64,000 bases of DNA from JADLGL01 sp963823045 (GTDB lineage: Bacteria > Pseudomonadota > Alphaproteobacteria > Rhizobiales > Kaistiaceae). Both the position numbers and the translations under genes were made by a program. Positions 1-8,650 of the stretch are shown piece by piece. The notes under the pieces are model-generated. The model did not search any database. It was not told the DNA's origin and saw nothing but the letters and a program-made list of their open reading frames with translations. The DNA lies in NCBI GenBank assembly GCA_963823045.1, contig CAWGKA010000004.1:1-64000 (forward strand), read 5' to 3'. The stretch's first letter is position 1; each line of letters opens with the position of its first letter.

Positions 1-34
<34 letters not shown>

Positions 35-154
35 CTGGGCGGTGCCAGCGTTTCGCCGTGATACGCGATGCCGCGATACGGGACAACATGGCGTAGGCCG
101 CAAATCTGGATGCGGTGGCCTCGGCTGTGAAGGCCTGTGATCCCTCCGCGGCTG

Positions 155-1837
155 TTAGTTCCGCTGATACTGCCAGTCCACCCTCGGCGTGAATGGGATC
201 GCCTCGGTGAAGGTCAGCGCATCGCCGGAGCAGACGAATGTGCGCGACCGCTGGATGACCGTCTCCGGTCCGCCTTCGGTGTCGATGCGGGAGTTTTCGC
301 CAGCCGGGCCGAGAAGGTCGAGATTGATGTGCGCGCGGGGCGCGGGGCCGCATTCCTGGAACTGATCGCCGTCGACGGTCCAGAAGCCCTGGCTCGCCAT
401 CGCCAATGTGCCGGCGGCGGTGAACGCGCCCCGGTCGGTCTCGACGACGGCGTTGTAGTCTTCCGGCGGGCCGGGATATTCGAACGTGCCGTCGGCGTTG
501 ATCACTAGCACCGCGTCGAGATCGGGATAGTCGATATGCTCGAACACCCCGGCTGCCTCGAGCATGTGCTGGATCTGCTCGCCATAGCCGCCGGAGACGA
601 GCTGCCAACGCCCGATGAGACATGCGGCGACAGTATCATCCACCGGCGGCGCCTCGCACCGCGAGCAGGCGCTGCGCGAAGCGTTGATCGTGGCTTGGAA
701 ACCTTCGCCTTCGACGCCGAAGGCGGCGACGCGATAACGCACGGGATCGGAGCCTGACCCCGACACCGTCTCCGGCATTTGTTGCCAGTCGCCGTCGTCG
801 CGACTGACCTTCCAGGTCCCTTTCTCGTCGGAGTGTTCGATCGTCCAGATTCCGCAGGCCAATTCCAGCTGGAAGCGGGCGAGCACGAAGCGGGCGGCCT
901 GGAGCGTGTGTTCCGTGCTTTCGTCCCAAACATAGATGTCGCCCGGGAATGGGTTGGACGGAATCGAACGACCGCCGGGCTGCGTGATGCGCTGATCGAG
1001 ATAGTCCTGGCCAAATTGCTGGAAAGCGTCGGCCGACAGCACTCCGGCAAGCGCATCCTGCTGGCCGGCCTCTCCTCCCGAAGCCGGCATCGCGCCGATC
1101 AGATCCATCACCATCGACGGCCCATAATTCTCCGCCAGCCAGAAGAAGAAAACGACGCTCTCCTGCGCCATGCTGGTCAGCGGCGTCTCGAACGAAATCG
1201 CGTCGAAAACTCCGACATCCCCGTCGCTCGCGCCCCGCCCAGCATAGACGAAGTTGGCAAACCACTCCGCCGAGCCTTCCACCCACCAGGTGCTGGCGGA
1301 GGTGAAGGCGGCATCGCCGACGGTCGCGAACTGAACGCAATGAAAGAATTCATGCGCGGTCGTGTAGGCGGCGTCATCCGCGCCCTCATACATCGCCATC
1401 ACGCACTCGCTGTCGCTGCGTCCGAGCGGCAGCGTTGCCGCCTCCGCATCGCCGGAACTTGCCAGCGCCGAGATCCAGACGGTGATTGCGGCCGTGTCAC
1501 CTTGTCCGATCGTCATGAGGCTGGCGGCAGCGGCCTCGATGCCGCTGCGAATGTCGGCAGCCATCGCCGCAAGGCCCGCCGAGCGATCATCGGCCGAGCG
1601 GATGATGCGCACGTCGCGATCGCCCGCCGGCATTCCGATCGTGAAGCGCTCTTCCTCGACACAATCGAGAGCGACGCCGTCCATACGGTTGTCGACGCCG
1701 CCGAGATAACCCGCCGCGGCGCAATCCGAAAATTGAGCCGCCGAAGGGCTGGTCAGGCCGAGCAGCACAACGATGGAGAGCGCCAGCGTGCTCGCCGCCG
1801 CGATGATGGCTTTTCGGCGAAAAGGCCCGTGGGTCAT
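155..1837 (-). CDS. Secreted HExxH (gluzincin-like) putative metallopeptidase with C-terminal domain
   Basis: About 560 residues. The N-terminus has a basic start, a hydrophobic stretch and an SAAQF-like signal peptidase site, so export is likely. Near residue 162 there is HEFFHCVQ, followed about 20 residues later by WWVEGSAEWFA; HExxH plus a downstream Glu is the zinc-site pattern of gluzincin peptidases. The last 160 residues form a separate Cys-containing domain beginning CLIGRWQLVSGG, like a lipocalin-type strand start. I chose the ATG at 1837 because it places the basic residues directly before the hydrophobic stretch; a GTG at 1864 would add nine residues. The family is not one I can name, and peptidase activity is inferred from the motif alone. 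It is transcribed away from its right-hand neighbours. Confidence 0.6.
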   Translation of the reverse strand: MTHGPFRRKAIIAAASTLALSIVVLLGLTSPSAAQFSDCAAAGYLGGVDNRMDGVALDCVEEERFTIGMPAGDRDVRIIRSADDRSAGLAAMAADIRSGIEAAAASLMTIGQGDTAAITVWISALASSGDAEAATLPLGRSDSECVMAMYEGADDAAYTTAHEFFHCVQFATVGDAAFTSASTWWVEGSAEWFANFVYAGRGASDGDVGVFDAISFETPLTSMAQESVVFFFWLAENYGPSMVMDLIGAMPASGGEAGQQDALAGVLSADAFQQFGQDYLDQRITQPGGRSIPSNPFPGDIYVWDESTEHTLQAARFVLARFQLELACGIWTIEHSDEKGTWKVSRDDGDWQQMPETVSGSGSDPVRYRVAAFGVEGEGFQATINASRSACSRCEAPPVDDTVAACLIGRWQLVSGGYGEQIQHMLEAAGVFEHIDYPDLDAVLVINADGTFEYPGPPEDYNAVVETDRGAFTAAGTLAMASQGFWTVDGDQFQECGPAPRAHINLDLLGPAGENSRIDTEGGPETVIQRSRTFVCSGDALTFTEAIPFTPRVDWQYQRN

Positions 1838-2124
1838 GCGAAGTCCGCCCGCATCTTCCGGCACCCCAGACTGCCGCCTCGTTCTGCGCCGCGCAACCGC
1901 CCTTCCGGTCGCCTTGGCGGCTCGCCCCGAAGCGGACGAGCGGAGCGATCGGCATCAATGGGGCTGGACTTTTGACCGGGATGGACGCATGGCAGTTCCA
2001 TCACGGTCGGCAAAACGCCGCCCCCACCCACAATTTCCGTGGCGATCCCGCAAGAAACGCACCGCCGGCCGGCATTGGCCCAGGGCGGCGGGCGATCTGC
2101 TACGGGCAAATGCAGGTTTGTCGT

Positions 2125-2352
2125 ATGGCGAAGAAAATGAAGGCGTCGGCAAGCTTTGCGCTGTTCGACGTCGTTTATGAAGACGGCTCGCAGCGGTCCA
2201 ACCGGCGTGTGGCGCTGGGAGAGCTGGACGGCCACAATGATCCCTTGAAGGCGGCCGAAGCGGTGCTGGCGCAGCAGGACCGCGACATCTCGCAGAAGTC
2301 GGGGACGGCGCCCGCCCGCATCAAGGCGGTCATGCGCTCGGGAAAGAAGTAG
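2125..2352 (+). CDS. Small conserved hypothetical protein, 75 aa
   Basis: Begins MAKKMKASASFALFDVVYEDG and ends with a lysine-rich tail RSGKK. It has no signal peptide or membrane segment. The frame is open upstream to 1972, but the internal ATG at 2125 starts the part that looks like a real protein (mixed strand/helix, acidic centre). Short proteins of this type occur in rhizobial genomes without known function. It is the first of three small same-strand ORFs that end at 2899. Confidence 0.6.
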   Translation: MAKKMKASASFALFDVVYEDGSQRSNRRVALGELDGHNDPLKAAEAVLAQQDRDISQKSGTAPARIKAVMRSGKK

Positions 2353-2435
2353 GCGCGCGGGGCGCGCTCGCCGCCGGCATTCAGCATTGAACGGCCGCCC
2401 TAATGAGGCCGGCACAACACCAGATCGGAGCCGAC

Positions 2436-2630
2436 ATGGCTTTCAAGCCGAACTATCAGCAGCAGCGCGGCGACAGGGCGCGCTCGAAGGATCAGAAACG
2501 GGAGCAACGCCAGCAGCGGCGCGAGGAACAATCGGCCCGCCGCAAGGAAACGCAAGGCGACGCCGATTCATCGGCCGTGCCGGAGGGCGCTCCGGTCTCG
2601 CCTGAGCCTACCGAGCCCGGCGCCACCTAG
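2436..2630 (+). CDS. Small highly basic/charged hypothetical protein, 64 aa
   Basis: Starts MAFKPNYQQQRGDRARS and is very rich in Arg, Gln, Glu and Lys, with a Pro/Glu/Ser tail; it is probably a long charged helix with a disordered end. The ATG at 2436 has GGAG six bases upstream, which favours it over the upstream ATG at 2403. Similar MAFKPNY-starting small proteins are common in alphaproteobacteria and have no assigned role. It lies 83 bases after the previous small ORF and 26 bases before the next. Confidence 0.6.
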   Translation: MAFKPNYQQQRGDRARSKDQKREQRQQRREEQSARRKETQGDADSSAVPEGAPVSPEPTEPGAT

Positions 2631-2656
2631 CACAGAACCCGAGGAAAACTGCCGAC

Positions 2657-2899
2657 ATGCAAGACCCGCCACGCAGAAGAACGCATCACCCATCAGCCCG
2701 CGAAGCCGCCGAGGCGGTGTTCAAGCCGGCAGCGCCTAAGGCCGCCGAACCGGTTCACCGGCCTGCCGCCGGAAACCCGCCGCCCCGGGAATTGGTGTCG
2801 CTGCGGATCGATCGCGACGTTCTGGAGAAGTTTCAGGAAGACGGTCCCGGCTGGCAGGATCGTATCAACGCGGCGCTCCGCCGGGCCATCGAGGGCTAG
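2657..2899 (+). CDS. BrnA-like/DUF4415-type small protein
   Basis: 80 residues. The C-terminal 35 residues (LVSLRIDRDVLEKFQEDGPGW...RINAALRRAI) match the ribbon-helix-helix-like pattern of BrnA/DUF4415 antitoxins, in which a strand pairs across a dimer and GPGWQ...IN.AL forms the helices. The N-terminal half is Pro/Ala-rich and probably disordered. No BrnT toxin gene lies next to it, so it is either an orphan or a DNA-binding protein of the same fold with no toxin partner. The neighbours are two other small ORFs upstream and a methyltransferase downstream. Confidence 0.6.
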   Translation: MQDPPRRRTHHPSAREAAEAVFKPAAPKAAEPVHRPAAGNPPPRELVSLRIDRDVLEKFQEDGPGWQDRINAALRRAIEG

Positions 2900-3067
2900 C
2901 CTGCCCGCCGCCGCGGCTGCCTAACGTTCGCCTCGCAGTCCTTGAGCGTATCGACCGCACCGCCAGCTGCCGGTTCTGTGTCGAGATCGGCCAGTTCCTT
3001 GAGCAACGCTTGGCGTCGCGCCGGGGAAATCAATGTATGATAAGGCCAGTCCACGGAGCGGGGTGGA

Positions 3068-3691
3068 ATGTCCGAGACCTTTTTCGATCGATTTTACGCA
3101 GCGGGCGCCGACTATTACGGCCTCGAGGCGCGGCCGGAATATCATGCCTTCGTCGCCGACCTGCCGAATGCGCGGCCGCGCATTCTAGACCTTGCCTGCG
3201 GCCAGGGCCGCCATGCCATCCCCGCCGCCCGTGCCGGGGCCGAGGTGCATGCGGTCGACTATTCGCGGGTCGCAATCGAGCAGCTTGCCGCCTTTGCCGA
3301 ACGGGAGGGCTTGCCGATCACGGCCGAAGTCGCCGACATCCGCCGCCTCGATCTATCGCCCGAAAGCTATGACGCGGCGATTCTGGTGAGCACGCTCAGC
3401 CATTTTGCCGAAGCCGATCTGGAACCGCTGGTCGCGATGACGCATCGCGCGTTGAAGTCCGGCGGTCGCGTCTTCGTCGAGGCATTTACCACCGATGATC
3501 CGGCCCATCGCCGCGCGCCGGACGCAAGCGAGACCGCCGACGCGTTGCATTACTTCTTTCCGCCCGGCGCATTGGTCGACCTCTTCGCGACCTTTGCCGT
3601 CAGCGAATATCGCGAATTCATTGAGGACGACCTGTCTCACGGCCCCGCGCACAAGCACGGCGTGGCGCTTCTGATCGGCGAGAAAGCCTGA
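3068..3691 (+). CDS. Class I SAM-dependent methyltransferase
   Basis: 207 residues, typical of the small single-domain methyltransferases (TehB/UbiG-like fold). Motif I is ILDLACGQGRHA (about residues 38-49), followed by VHAVDYS (motif II acidic residue) and ILVSTLSHF (motif IV region). The substrate cannot be told from sequence. A purine-rich GGGTGGA precedes the ATG at 3068. The gene ends exactly where the convergent MFS gene ends: the two stop codons abut as TGATCA. There are no membrane segments or signal peptide, so it is a cytoplasmic enzyme. Confidence 0.8.
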   Translation: MSETFFDRFYAAGADYYGLEARPEYHAFVADLPNARPRILDLACGQGRHAIPAARAGAEVHAVDYSRVAIEQLAAFAEREGLPITAEVADIRRLDLSPESYDAAILVSTLSHFAEADLEPLVAMTHRALKSGGRVFVEAFTTDDPAHRRAPDASETADALHYFFPPGALVDLFATFAVSEYREFIEDDLSHGPAHKHGVALLIGEKA

Positions 3692-5179
3692 TCAGGCGTT
3701 CTGGTCCGCTGGCCTCGCCGGCGCCGGTTCGTCGTGAACCCACAGGATGACGGCGACGACCGCCACGGCCGCCCATAGGGCCGCAAACCACATCGCCGAT
3801 TGGTAGGCGACGCCGAAGGCGCTTTCCAATGCCGGGTAGGTTGGATCGCTCGTCGGTGGCAGCACGCCGAAGCGGTCGGCCTGATCGCCCGCCTTGCCGA
3901 GGAAAATGAGGCTCGCAAAGGCCCCGAGAATGGCGACGGCGAACAGACCGCCGATGCGGCTTGCTGCATTGTTCACTCCGGAGGCTGCGCCGGACTTTCC
4001 CTCCGGCGCGGCATTCATCACGGCCGTCGTCAGCGGCGAGACGACGAGCGTCATCCCAACCGAGAACAGGGCGATGGGCACAACCACGCCGAGCCAGTAA
4101 TTGGCCATGTCGATGGCAAAGCCGACGCAGGAGAGCGTGACGATACTCGTGCCGGCGAGGAGGAAACGCCGTGGTCCGAGACGGTCCGACAGGCCGCCCA
4201 TGAAGCGCGAGCCGGCGCCGATGATGAGCCCGACCGCAGCGAGCGTCAGACCCATTTCCGTCGGCGACATGCCGCGCCGCACCTCGATCTCGAACGGCAG
4301 CAGGAAGAGAACTGCGGACAGGCAGCCATAAAGGAACACCGTCACGATCGCGGTGCCGGTGAACAGGCGCGAGCGGAACAGGACCGGCGGCATGATCGGA
4401 TTGGCGTTGCGCGTTTCGACGAAGGCAAAGGCGATCACCGCCACGATGCCGACGATGATCGCCGCATAGATCGCGCCGCCGACATCCGTGCCCTCCGAAA
4501 ACGCTGAGAGGCCATAGGCGAGGGCGCCGAAGCCGCCGATGGCGAGGATCGAGCCGATCCAGTCGATGGAACCGGTTGCGCTCGGATCCTTGCTTTCCGG
4601 GACTGCCTTGAGCGTCATCCAGATCGCCAGCGCTGCCAGCGGGACGTTGATCCAGAACACCGCTCGCCAGTCGAGGAGATCGATGAGGAAGCCGCCGATC
4701 GGCGGCCCGAGCGCCGTGGTCGCGGCCGAGGCCGCGGCCCAGGTACCGATCGCCCTGCCGCGCACTTCGCGTGGGAAGCAGACCGTGATGATGGCGAGGC
4801 TCTGCGGCACGAGGAGCGCCGCGCCGATGCCCTGGAGCACGCGCGCGCCGATCAGCACTCCGCTGCTCGGTGCGAGGGCGCAAATGACCGAAGACGCCAT
4901 GAAGAGGGTGATGCCGATCAGGAAGATGCGGCGACGGCCGTAGCGATCGCCAAGCCCGCCGGCGACCAGAATGAGGGCCCCAAGCATGAGCATGTAGGCG
5001 TTGAGAACCCACTGCACCGACTGGAAGTCGGCATCCATTCCCTCCTGGATCGAGGGCAGGGCGACATTGACCACCGTGCTGTCGATGAAGGCGAGGGAGG
5101 AGGCAAGGATCGTCGCGCCAAGGACGAATCGGCGGAGGCGGACGCCCGGATCAGCGACTGCGGTGGCTTCGGCCATCAC
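3692..5179 (-). CDS. MFS drug exporter, DHA2 (EmrB/QacA) family, 14 TM
   Basis: 495 residues with about 14 hydrophobic segments, the size and layout of DHA2 proton antiporters. Family signatures are visible: FIDSTVVNVALPSIQ in TM1 (the conserved acidic residue motif D1), LGDRYGRRRIFL in the loop after TM2 (motif A), and an LLVPQSLAIIT stretch (motif C region). It is predicted to export small toxic compounds across the inner membrane. No EmrA-type adaptor gene is adjacent. The 3' end abuts the methyltransferase stop codon with no spacer. The substrate is unknown. Confidence 0.85.
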   Translation of the reverse strand: MMAEATAVADPGVRLRRFVLGATILASSLAFIDSTVVNVALPSIQEGMDADFQSVQWVLNAYMLMLGALILVAGGLGDRYGRRRIFLIGITLFMASSVICALAPSSGVLIGARVLQGIGAALLVPQSLAIITVCFPREVRGRAIGTWAAASAATTALGPPIGGFLIDLLDWRAVFWINVPLAALAIWMTLKAVPESKDPSATGSIDWIGSILAIGGFGALAYGLSAFSEGTDVGGAIYAAIIVGIVAVIAFAFVETRNANPIMPPVLFRSRLFTGTAIVTVFLYGCLSAVLFLLPFEIEVRRGMSPTEMGLTLAAVGLIIGAGSRFMGGLSDRLGPRRFLLAGTSIVTLSCVGFAIDMANYWLGVVVPIALFSVGMTLVVSPLTTAVMNAAPEGKSGAASGVNNAASRIGGLFAVAILGAFASLIFLGKAGDQADRFGVLPPTSDPTYPALESAFGVAYQSAMWFAALWAAVAVVAVILWVHDEPAPARPADQNA

Positions 5180-5313
5180 TTCGCCCGCGGTTTGAATGCA
5201 GGCGCTTCGCAGCCTGTAATCGAGACTTGCCGTCGCATCGCCGCCCCCCGTCTGCGAAAGCGGCTAGGGTAGGGCAAGCAGCCTGATTGGCAAGCGCGGC
5301 GCCTCAGGCCAGA

Positions 5314-6879
5314 ATGCGGGGCATGTGGACAAAGCCCGCCTTTATCGTCGCCAGCCTGTTCGCAGCCGCTGTGTTTGTGGCGGAACCCGCGACCGCCGCC
5401 ACCTACGGCCTCAATATCGGTATCAACGACTATATCGGCCGCTCCAACGACCTCCACGGCGCGGTCAATGACGCCGAGGATATTGCCAACGCCTTGCAGG
5501 AATCGGGCGCGGTGGAGGTCATCCTGCTCACCGACAACGATGCGACCAAGGCCGCCATCACGGCCGCTTGGCTTCATCTCGTCGATATCGCCATGCCGGG
5601 CGATACGATCGTCTTTTCCTATGCCGGCCATGGCGCGCAGGAGCCCGAGCCACCCGGCCGCCATGGCGAGCCAGACGGTCTCAACGAGGCTTTCATCCTC
5701 GGCGGCTATCAGTCGATCGGCGACGCCTCGTCGGAGCGGATCGTCGACGATGAGATATTCGCCTGGTTGCAGATGGCCGAGGACAAAGGCGTTGAGGTCA
5801 TCTTCGTCGCCGATTCCTGCTTCTCCGGCACGATGTATCGCGACATCGCCGGCCCGCCGCTGACCTACCGGACGGCCGAGTTCGCGCCGCCAGACGATCC
5901 CTATTCGGTGGCGTTGCCGGACCAGCAATTCGCCACCATCGAGGAGACCGACTTCCAGCACGTGACCTTCATTGGTGCGACGCAGGAGGACAAGCTCGAT
6001 CCGGAGCTTACGATCGACGGCGTGCCGCGCGGCGCATTGAGCTGGGCCTTCGCCCGCGCGCTGGAAGGAGCCGCCGACACGGACGGCGACATGGCGCTGA
6101 CGCAGCACGAACTGCTCGCCTATCTCGTCCCCGCCGTCGAGGTGAAGGCGCAGAACCAACAGACGCCCTCGATCCTGCCGCTTTCGCCAGTCGCCAAGCC
6201 GCTCATCCATCTCGGCCGCACGGGGCAAGCGGCTGCGGTCGTGGCGCCCGAGACTCTGCTTCGCGTCGCCATTCGCGGCGACGGCACCATCCCCGAAATG
6301 GCAGGCGTTGTCCTCATCGACAACGAGGCTGCGGCCGACCTGATTTGGAACCCTGCCGCCGGCTGGGTCGAACATCGCGTCGGCGGTCGCGTTGCCGAGG
6401 ATATCGGTCCTGGCGAAATCGGCGGCGTCCTCGCCAAATGGGCAGCGCTTTCCTTCATCGACGATCTCGCGACGCGCCAGCCCTTCGACATGAGCCTCGT
6501 CGGCGGCAACCAGACCCGTGTCCCCGGCGACGTCATCACCATTATGATGAGCGGCAGCACGCATCGCTACCTGACGCTCTTCAACCTGCCTCCCAATGGC
6601 CGCGTCGAATTGCTGTTCCCGCTGAATGCGGCGGAGGCCGCGGAAGACTGGACCAACCGCCAGACCGAGCAATTGCGCCTCCGCGTCGACCGGCCACCCT
6701 ATGGCGCCGAGCATCTCGTTGCCATCCTGACCGACGAGCCGCCGCTGGCCCTTCAGGCGGCGCTGCAGCAGATGGAAGATCATGACGATCCGAGTGGTCT
6801 TGCCGCGGTGTTGACGAGCCTTCTCGCAGGCCAGAACGTTCAGGCGGGCGTGCTCGGTATCTACACGGCGGCGAACTAG
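5314..6879 (+). CDS. Exported caspase-fold (peptidase C14) protein with DUF4384-like C-terminus
   Basis: About 521 residues. A signal peptide (hydrophobic run ending EPATAATYG) indicates periplasmic export. The caspase-like domain follows: the catalytic His lies in SYAGHGAQ (about residue 106) and the catalytic Cys in VADSCFSG (about residue 169), both present and in the usual order, so the dyad looks intact. The last 150 residues (ITIMMSGSTHRYLTLFNL...GRVELLFPL) match the DUF4384 pattern often fused to bacterial caspases. The TTG at 5287 is also open; ATG 5314 or ATG 5323 gives a better signal peptide. The stop codon TAG overlaps the convergent tetR stop within the palindrome CTAG. The natural substrate is unknown. 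Confidence 0.8.
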   Translation: MRGMWTKPAFIVASLFAAAVFVAEPATAATYGLNIGINDYIGRSNDLHGAVNDAEDIANALQESGAVEVILLTDNDATKAAITAAWLHLVDIAMPGDTIVFSYAGHGAQEPEPPGRHGEPDGLNEAFILGGYQSIGDASSERIVDDEIFAWLQMAEDKGVEVIFVADSCFSGTMYRDIAGPPLTYRTAEFAPPDDPYSVALPDQQFATIEETDFQHVTFIGATQEDKLDPELTIDGVPRGALSWAFARALEGAADTDGDMALTQHELLAYLVPAVEVKAQNQQTPSILPLSPVAKPLIHLGRTGQAAAVVAPETLLRVAIRGDGTIPEMAGVVLIDNEAAADLIWNPAAGWVEHRVGGRVAEDIGPGEIGGVLAKWAALSFIDDLATRQPFDMSLVGGNQTRVPGDVITIMMSGSTHRYLTLFNLPPNGRVELLFPLNAAEAAEDWTNRQTEQLRLRVDRPPYGAEHLVAILTDEPPLALQAALQQMEDHDDPSGLAAVLTSLLAGQNVQAGVLGIYTAAN

Positions 6880-7586
6880 TCGAGCCGGCGGGCGCGCCTC
6901 TCCACCTTGACGCGGGTCGCGATGCCTTCGAGCAGCAGGTTGATGCCGAAGTCGAACAGGCCGCTGTCGTTTGTCGGGCCGTCTTGCTGCGCAGCCAGTG
7001 AGAGATTTGGAAACGTGCCAGCCGGCAGGGACGCAAAAAAGGCGTTCATCGATTGCGTCAGCTTGGCCGGAGGTTGATCCTGCTTGGCGGCCATGGCCGC
7101 GATCCGGCTTTCATCCGCGGCGTATTCCACCACCAGATTGTTGAAGTGATAGGAGACTCGCAGCGCGTCTCGTGGCGTGCATCCGGCGGCCCGGAAGAGG
7201 CCGATCATAAGCTCGATCTTGCGCAGGCGGTTGGGACCGGCCGGCGGCGCCTCGGCCAACAGCCGCGCGCCGTCTCGGATGGCGAGAAGCGCGTCGCGGT
7301 AGTCGCGTGCTCCGGCGAGCGCCCTTTCGCGCCAGGGCAAGTCGGGGTCGGGATCGGGAATGCGGCCGGTCAAAGTGTCGGCCATGTGAATGAGGAGTTC
7401 GCGCTTGTCGCGGATATGGCGGTAGAGCGAGGCCGCCTTCACGCCGAGCCGGGCCGCGAGGAGGCGCATCGTCAGCGCGTCGAGCCCGACCTCGTTGAGG
7501 AGGTCGAGGGCGGCACCGACGATCTGCTCGCGGTCGAGCGTGCGGCGCCTTTTCGGCCGGCCTTCCTCAAAGGGAATGAAGCTCAT
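6876..7586 (-). CDS. TetR-family repressor with tetracycline-repressor-type C-terminal domain
   Basis: 236 residues. The N-terminal HTH (about residues 18-62: IVGAALDLLNEVGLDALTMRLLAARLGVKAASLYRHI) is a textbook TetR DNA-binding domain; the remainder is an all-helical ligand-binding and dimerisation domain like that of TetR itself. It is divergent from the ABC exporter genes that start at 7680, with an operator-like inverted repeat in the 93-base gap, so it most likely represses the exporter and itself until an exported compound binds. The 3' end overlaps the caspase gene by four bases. The ligand is unknown. Confidence 0.85.
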   Translation of the reverse strand: MSFIPFEEGRPKRRRTLDREQIVGAALDLLNEVGLDALTMRLLAARLGVKAASLYRHIRDKRELLIHMADTLTGRIPDPDPDLPWRERALAGARDYRDALLAIRDGARLLAEAPPAGPNRLRKIELMIGLFRAAGCTPRDALRVSYHFNNLVVEYAADESRIAAMAAKQDQPPAKLTQSMNAFFASLPAGTFPNLSLAAQQDGPTNDSGLFDFGINLLLEGIATRVKVERRARRLD

Positions 7587-7623
7587 CGGGTTCGTTCGGT
7601 CTCACTCAAGAGTTGACATCGCT

Positions 7624-7669
7624 AACGGCGTTCGCGTAAGTGATCGCCGTTTACATAGTGCGAACGGCG
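7624..7669. promoter_or_regulatory. Operator-like inverted repeats between tetR and the ABC exporter
   Basis: Three arms of one heptamer lie in the divergent promoter region: AACGGCG at 7624-7630, its complement CGCCGTT at 7645-7651, and AACGGCG again at 7663-7669. Arms 2 and 3 form a perfect inverted repeat with an 11-base spacer; arms 1 and 2 form one with a 14-base spacer. TetR dimers bind such palindromes, so this is the probable binding site. It ends 10 bases before the exporter ATG. Confidence 0.6.
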
Positions 7670-7679
7670 TTATTTGTCC

Positions 7680-8640
7680 ATGGCTGCCATCATCGAAACG
7701 CGCGACTTGCGCATGACTTTCAAAGCCCGAACCGGCCCGGTCGAGGCGGTGAAGGGCGTCGACCTCGACGTCAATGAGGGTGAAAGCTTCGGCTTCCTTG
7801 GGCCGAACGGCGCCGGCAAGACGACGACGCTCAGGATATTCGCGACCCTTATTCGCCCGACCAGCGGCAGGGTGACGATCGCCGGAGCCGATCTCCTCGC
7901 CGAACCGGCGAAGGTTCGCGAACGCATCGGCTATGTCGGCCAGGGCCACGGCTCGGACTCGCAGATGAGCGGCCGCGGCGAACTCTACTATCAGGGCCGC
8001 TTCTTCGGCCTCACTCGCGACGAGGCAAAGGCGCGCGCCGACGAACTCCTCGCCGCCTTCGAACTGTCCGACGCCGCCGACCGCAAAAGCTCGACCTATT
8101 CCGGCGGCATGCGCCGGCGGCTGGACGTCGCGATGGGCATGGTCCACGGCCCGAAGCTGCTTTTTCTCGACGAACCGACCACCGGCCTCGATCCGCAGGC
8201 ACGAGCGCGCATGTGGGACGAGGTGAAGAAGCTCCGGGACTCCGGCACCACGGTCTTTCTCACCACGCACTATCTCGATGAAGCCGACGCCCTCTGTGAT
8301 CGCGTCGCCATTATCGATCATGGCGAGATTGTCGCCCTCGGCACGCCGGACGAGCTGAAGCGGCGCATCGGCGGCGACGTCATCACCTTGCAGGTCGCCG
8401 ATGATCTGCGTGACAGGGCGCTTTCGCTGATCGAGGGCGAAGCCGACGTGCGCAAGTCGATGATCGAGGACGGCACGCATTCGGCTCTATGTCGAGAATG
8501 GCGACACCGCCGTGCCGAAGCTCCTTCGCTTGCTCGACGAGGCCGACATTTCCGTTCAGGCGATCAGCCTCCACCGGCCGAGCCTCAACGATGTCTTCCT
8601 GCAGCAGACCGGCCGGTCGCTCCGCGACGAAGCCAACTGA
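7680..8640 (+). CDS. ABC transporter ATP-binding protein, DrrA-like (one frame break)
   Basis: 319 residues when one extra base near 8480 is dropped. Walker A is GPNGAGKTTT (residues 41-50), signature SGGMRRRLDVAMG (141-153), Walker B LLFLDEPTTGLD (160-171) and switch His in TTHYLDEAD (197). The order and wording fit the daunorubicin-resistance type of exporter ATPase. After the break the true end reads IRLYVENGDTAVPKLLRLLD...LNDVFLQQTGRSLRDEAN, the usual C-terminus of this family. No clear Shine-Dalgarno precedes ATG 7680. It pairs with the permease 10 bases downstream and is probably controlled by the divergent TetR. Confidence 0.85.
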
Positions 8641-8650
8641 GGGCGGCTCC

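Noticed and set aside
2921..3145. Minus-strand 74-codon ORF
   Set aside because: It overlaps the methyltransferase start, has no features and no ribosome-binding site.
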